Of a stretch of 5,675 nt of DNA, positions 5,546 to 5,675 are shown piece after piece. A program made the translations under genes and the position numbers. Numbering within the stretch: position 1 is the stretch's first letter; each line of letters begins with the position of its first letter. The notes beneath the pieces are model-generated. The model had not been told where the DNA came from. It saw only the letters and a list, made by a program, of their open reading frames with translations, and made no database searches. The stretch spans positions 1-5,675 of the forward strand of contig CAYRFK010000292.1 in the NCBI GenBank assembly GCA_964423465.1, in the 5' to 3' direction. Source of the stretch: VGWF01 sp964423465. Lineage in GTDB: Bacteria; Verrucomicrobiota; Kiritimatiellia; PWTM01.

Positions 5546-5630
5546 AGACCCGTCGGGAGTACACATGGATGCGGCCGCGACAGCGCGGCCCTCCAGAACC
5601 TGTCCCATAGAGATACGAGAGGACGGGTCT
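5546..5630. repeat. Nested inverted repeat upstream of symporter
   Basis: Outer arms AGACCCGTC (5546-5554) and GACGGGTCT (5622-5630) are perfect 9-bp inverted copies. Inside is a perfect hairpin, GGCCGCG (5573-5579), loop ACAG, CGCGGCC (5584-5590). The inner hairpin is off-centre by about 6 bp. The element has no coding content and lies about 50 bp beyond the candidate promoter. It could be a small palindromic mobile repeat or the 3' or 5' flank structure of the neighbouring gene. Confidence 0.55.
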
Positions 5631-5634
5631 GGCG

Positions 5635-5654
5635 GGCGCCGCTCCGTCGGCGCC
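5635..5654. repeat. GGCGCCG/CGGCGCC hairpin near window end
   Basis: Perfect 7-bp arms (5635-5641 and 5648-5654) with loop CTCCGT. It directly follows the 85-bp nested inverted repeat and may belong to the same repeat cluster, or be a terminator stem of a gene beyond the window; no T-run follows in either direction. Nothing else is recognisable in 5655-5675. Confidence 0.4.
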
Positions 5655-5675
5655 GTTCGGGAGGCCCTCGAAGCG

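Overview
The window comes from a GC-rich bacterium. Its gene content fits a polysaccharide-degrading member of the PVC group (Kiritimatiellota, Lentisphaerota, Verrucomicrobiota or Planctomycetota): an NPCBM-bearing family 27 glycosidase, a secreted GH2 enzyme, an SGLT-type sodium/sugar symporter, a DUF433/DUF5615 toxin-antitoxin pair, and gaps filled with short palindromic repeats. The phylum is inferred from gene style and from memory of such genomes; there is no marker gene here.

All six supported genes lie on the minus strand, so transcription runs from high to low coordinates. In that order they are: an SSS-family sodium/sugar symporter (5426-3894); a secreted modular alpha-galactosidase-like GH27 protein (3716-1668); a small Dabb (A/B barrel) protein (1519-1223); a DUF433 antitoxin (1173-958) overlapping a DUF5615 toxin (961-629) by ATGA; and the N-terminal third or less of a secreted GH2 glycosidase (602 to the window edge). 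The two glycosidases and the symporter form a plausible galactoside-use locus: GH27 and GH2 release sugar outside the cytoplasm and the symporter imports it with sodium. The toxin-antitoxin pair sits between the carbohydrate genes without an obvious functional link.

The gaps carry most of the unexplained structure. The 177-bp gap 3717-3893 holds two hairpins in inverted orientation with the same CTTGT loop (a BIME/REP-like unit), a further perfect palindrome, and a degenerate 8-9 bp tandem repeat of the ACGCAAAG type. The 148-bp gap 1520-1667 holds a long inverted repeat built from ACAGGAT units. The 249-bp region 5427-5675 upstream of the symporter holds a candidate sigma70-type promoter (TGGACA-17-CATAAA), an eight-G tract where the ribosome binding site should be, an 85-bp nested inverted repeat and another hairpin.

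I saw no tRNA, rRNA, CRISPR array, transposase or convincing intrinsic terminator. I do not see a clearly new enzymatic system. The most unusual material is the set of palindromic repeats, whose distribution in the host genome would decide whether they are a described family.
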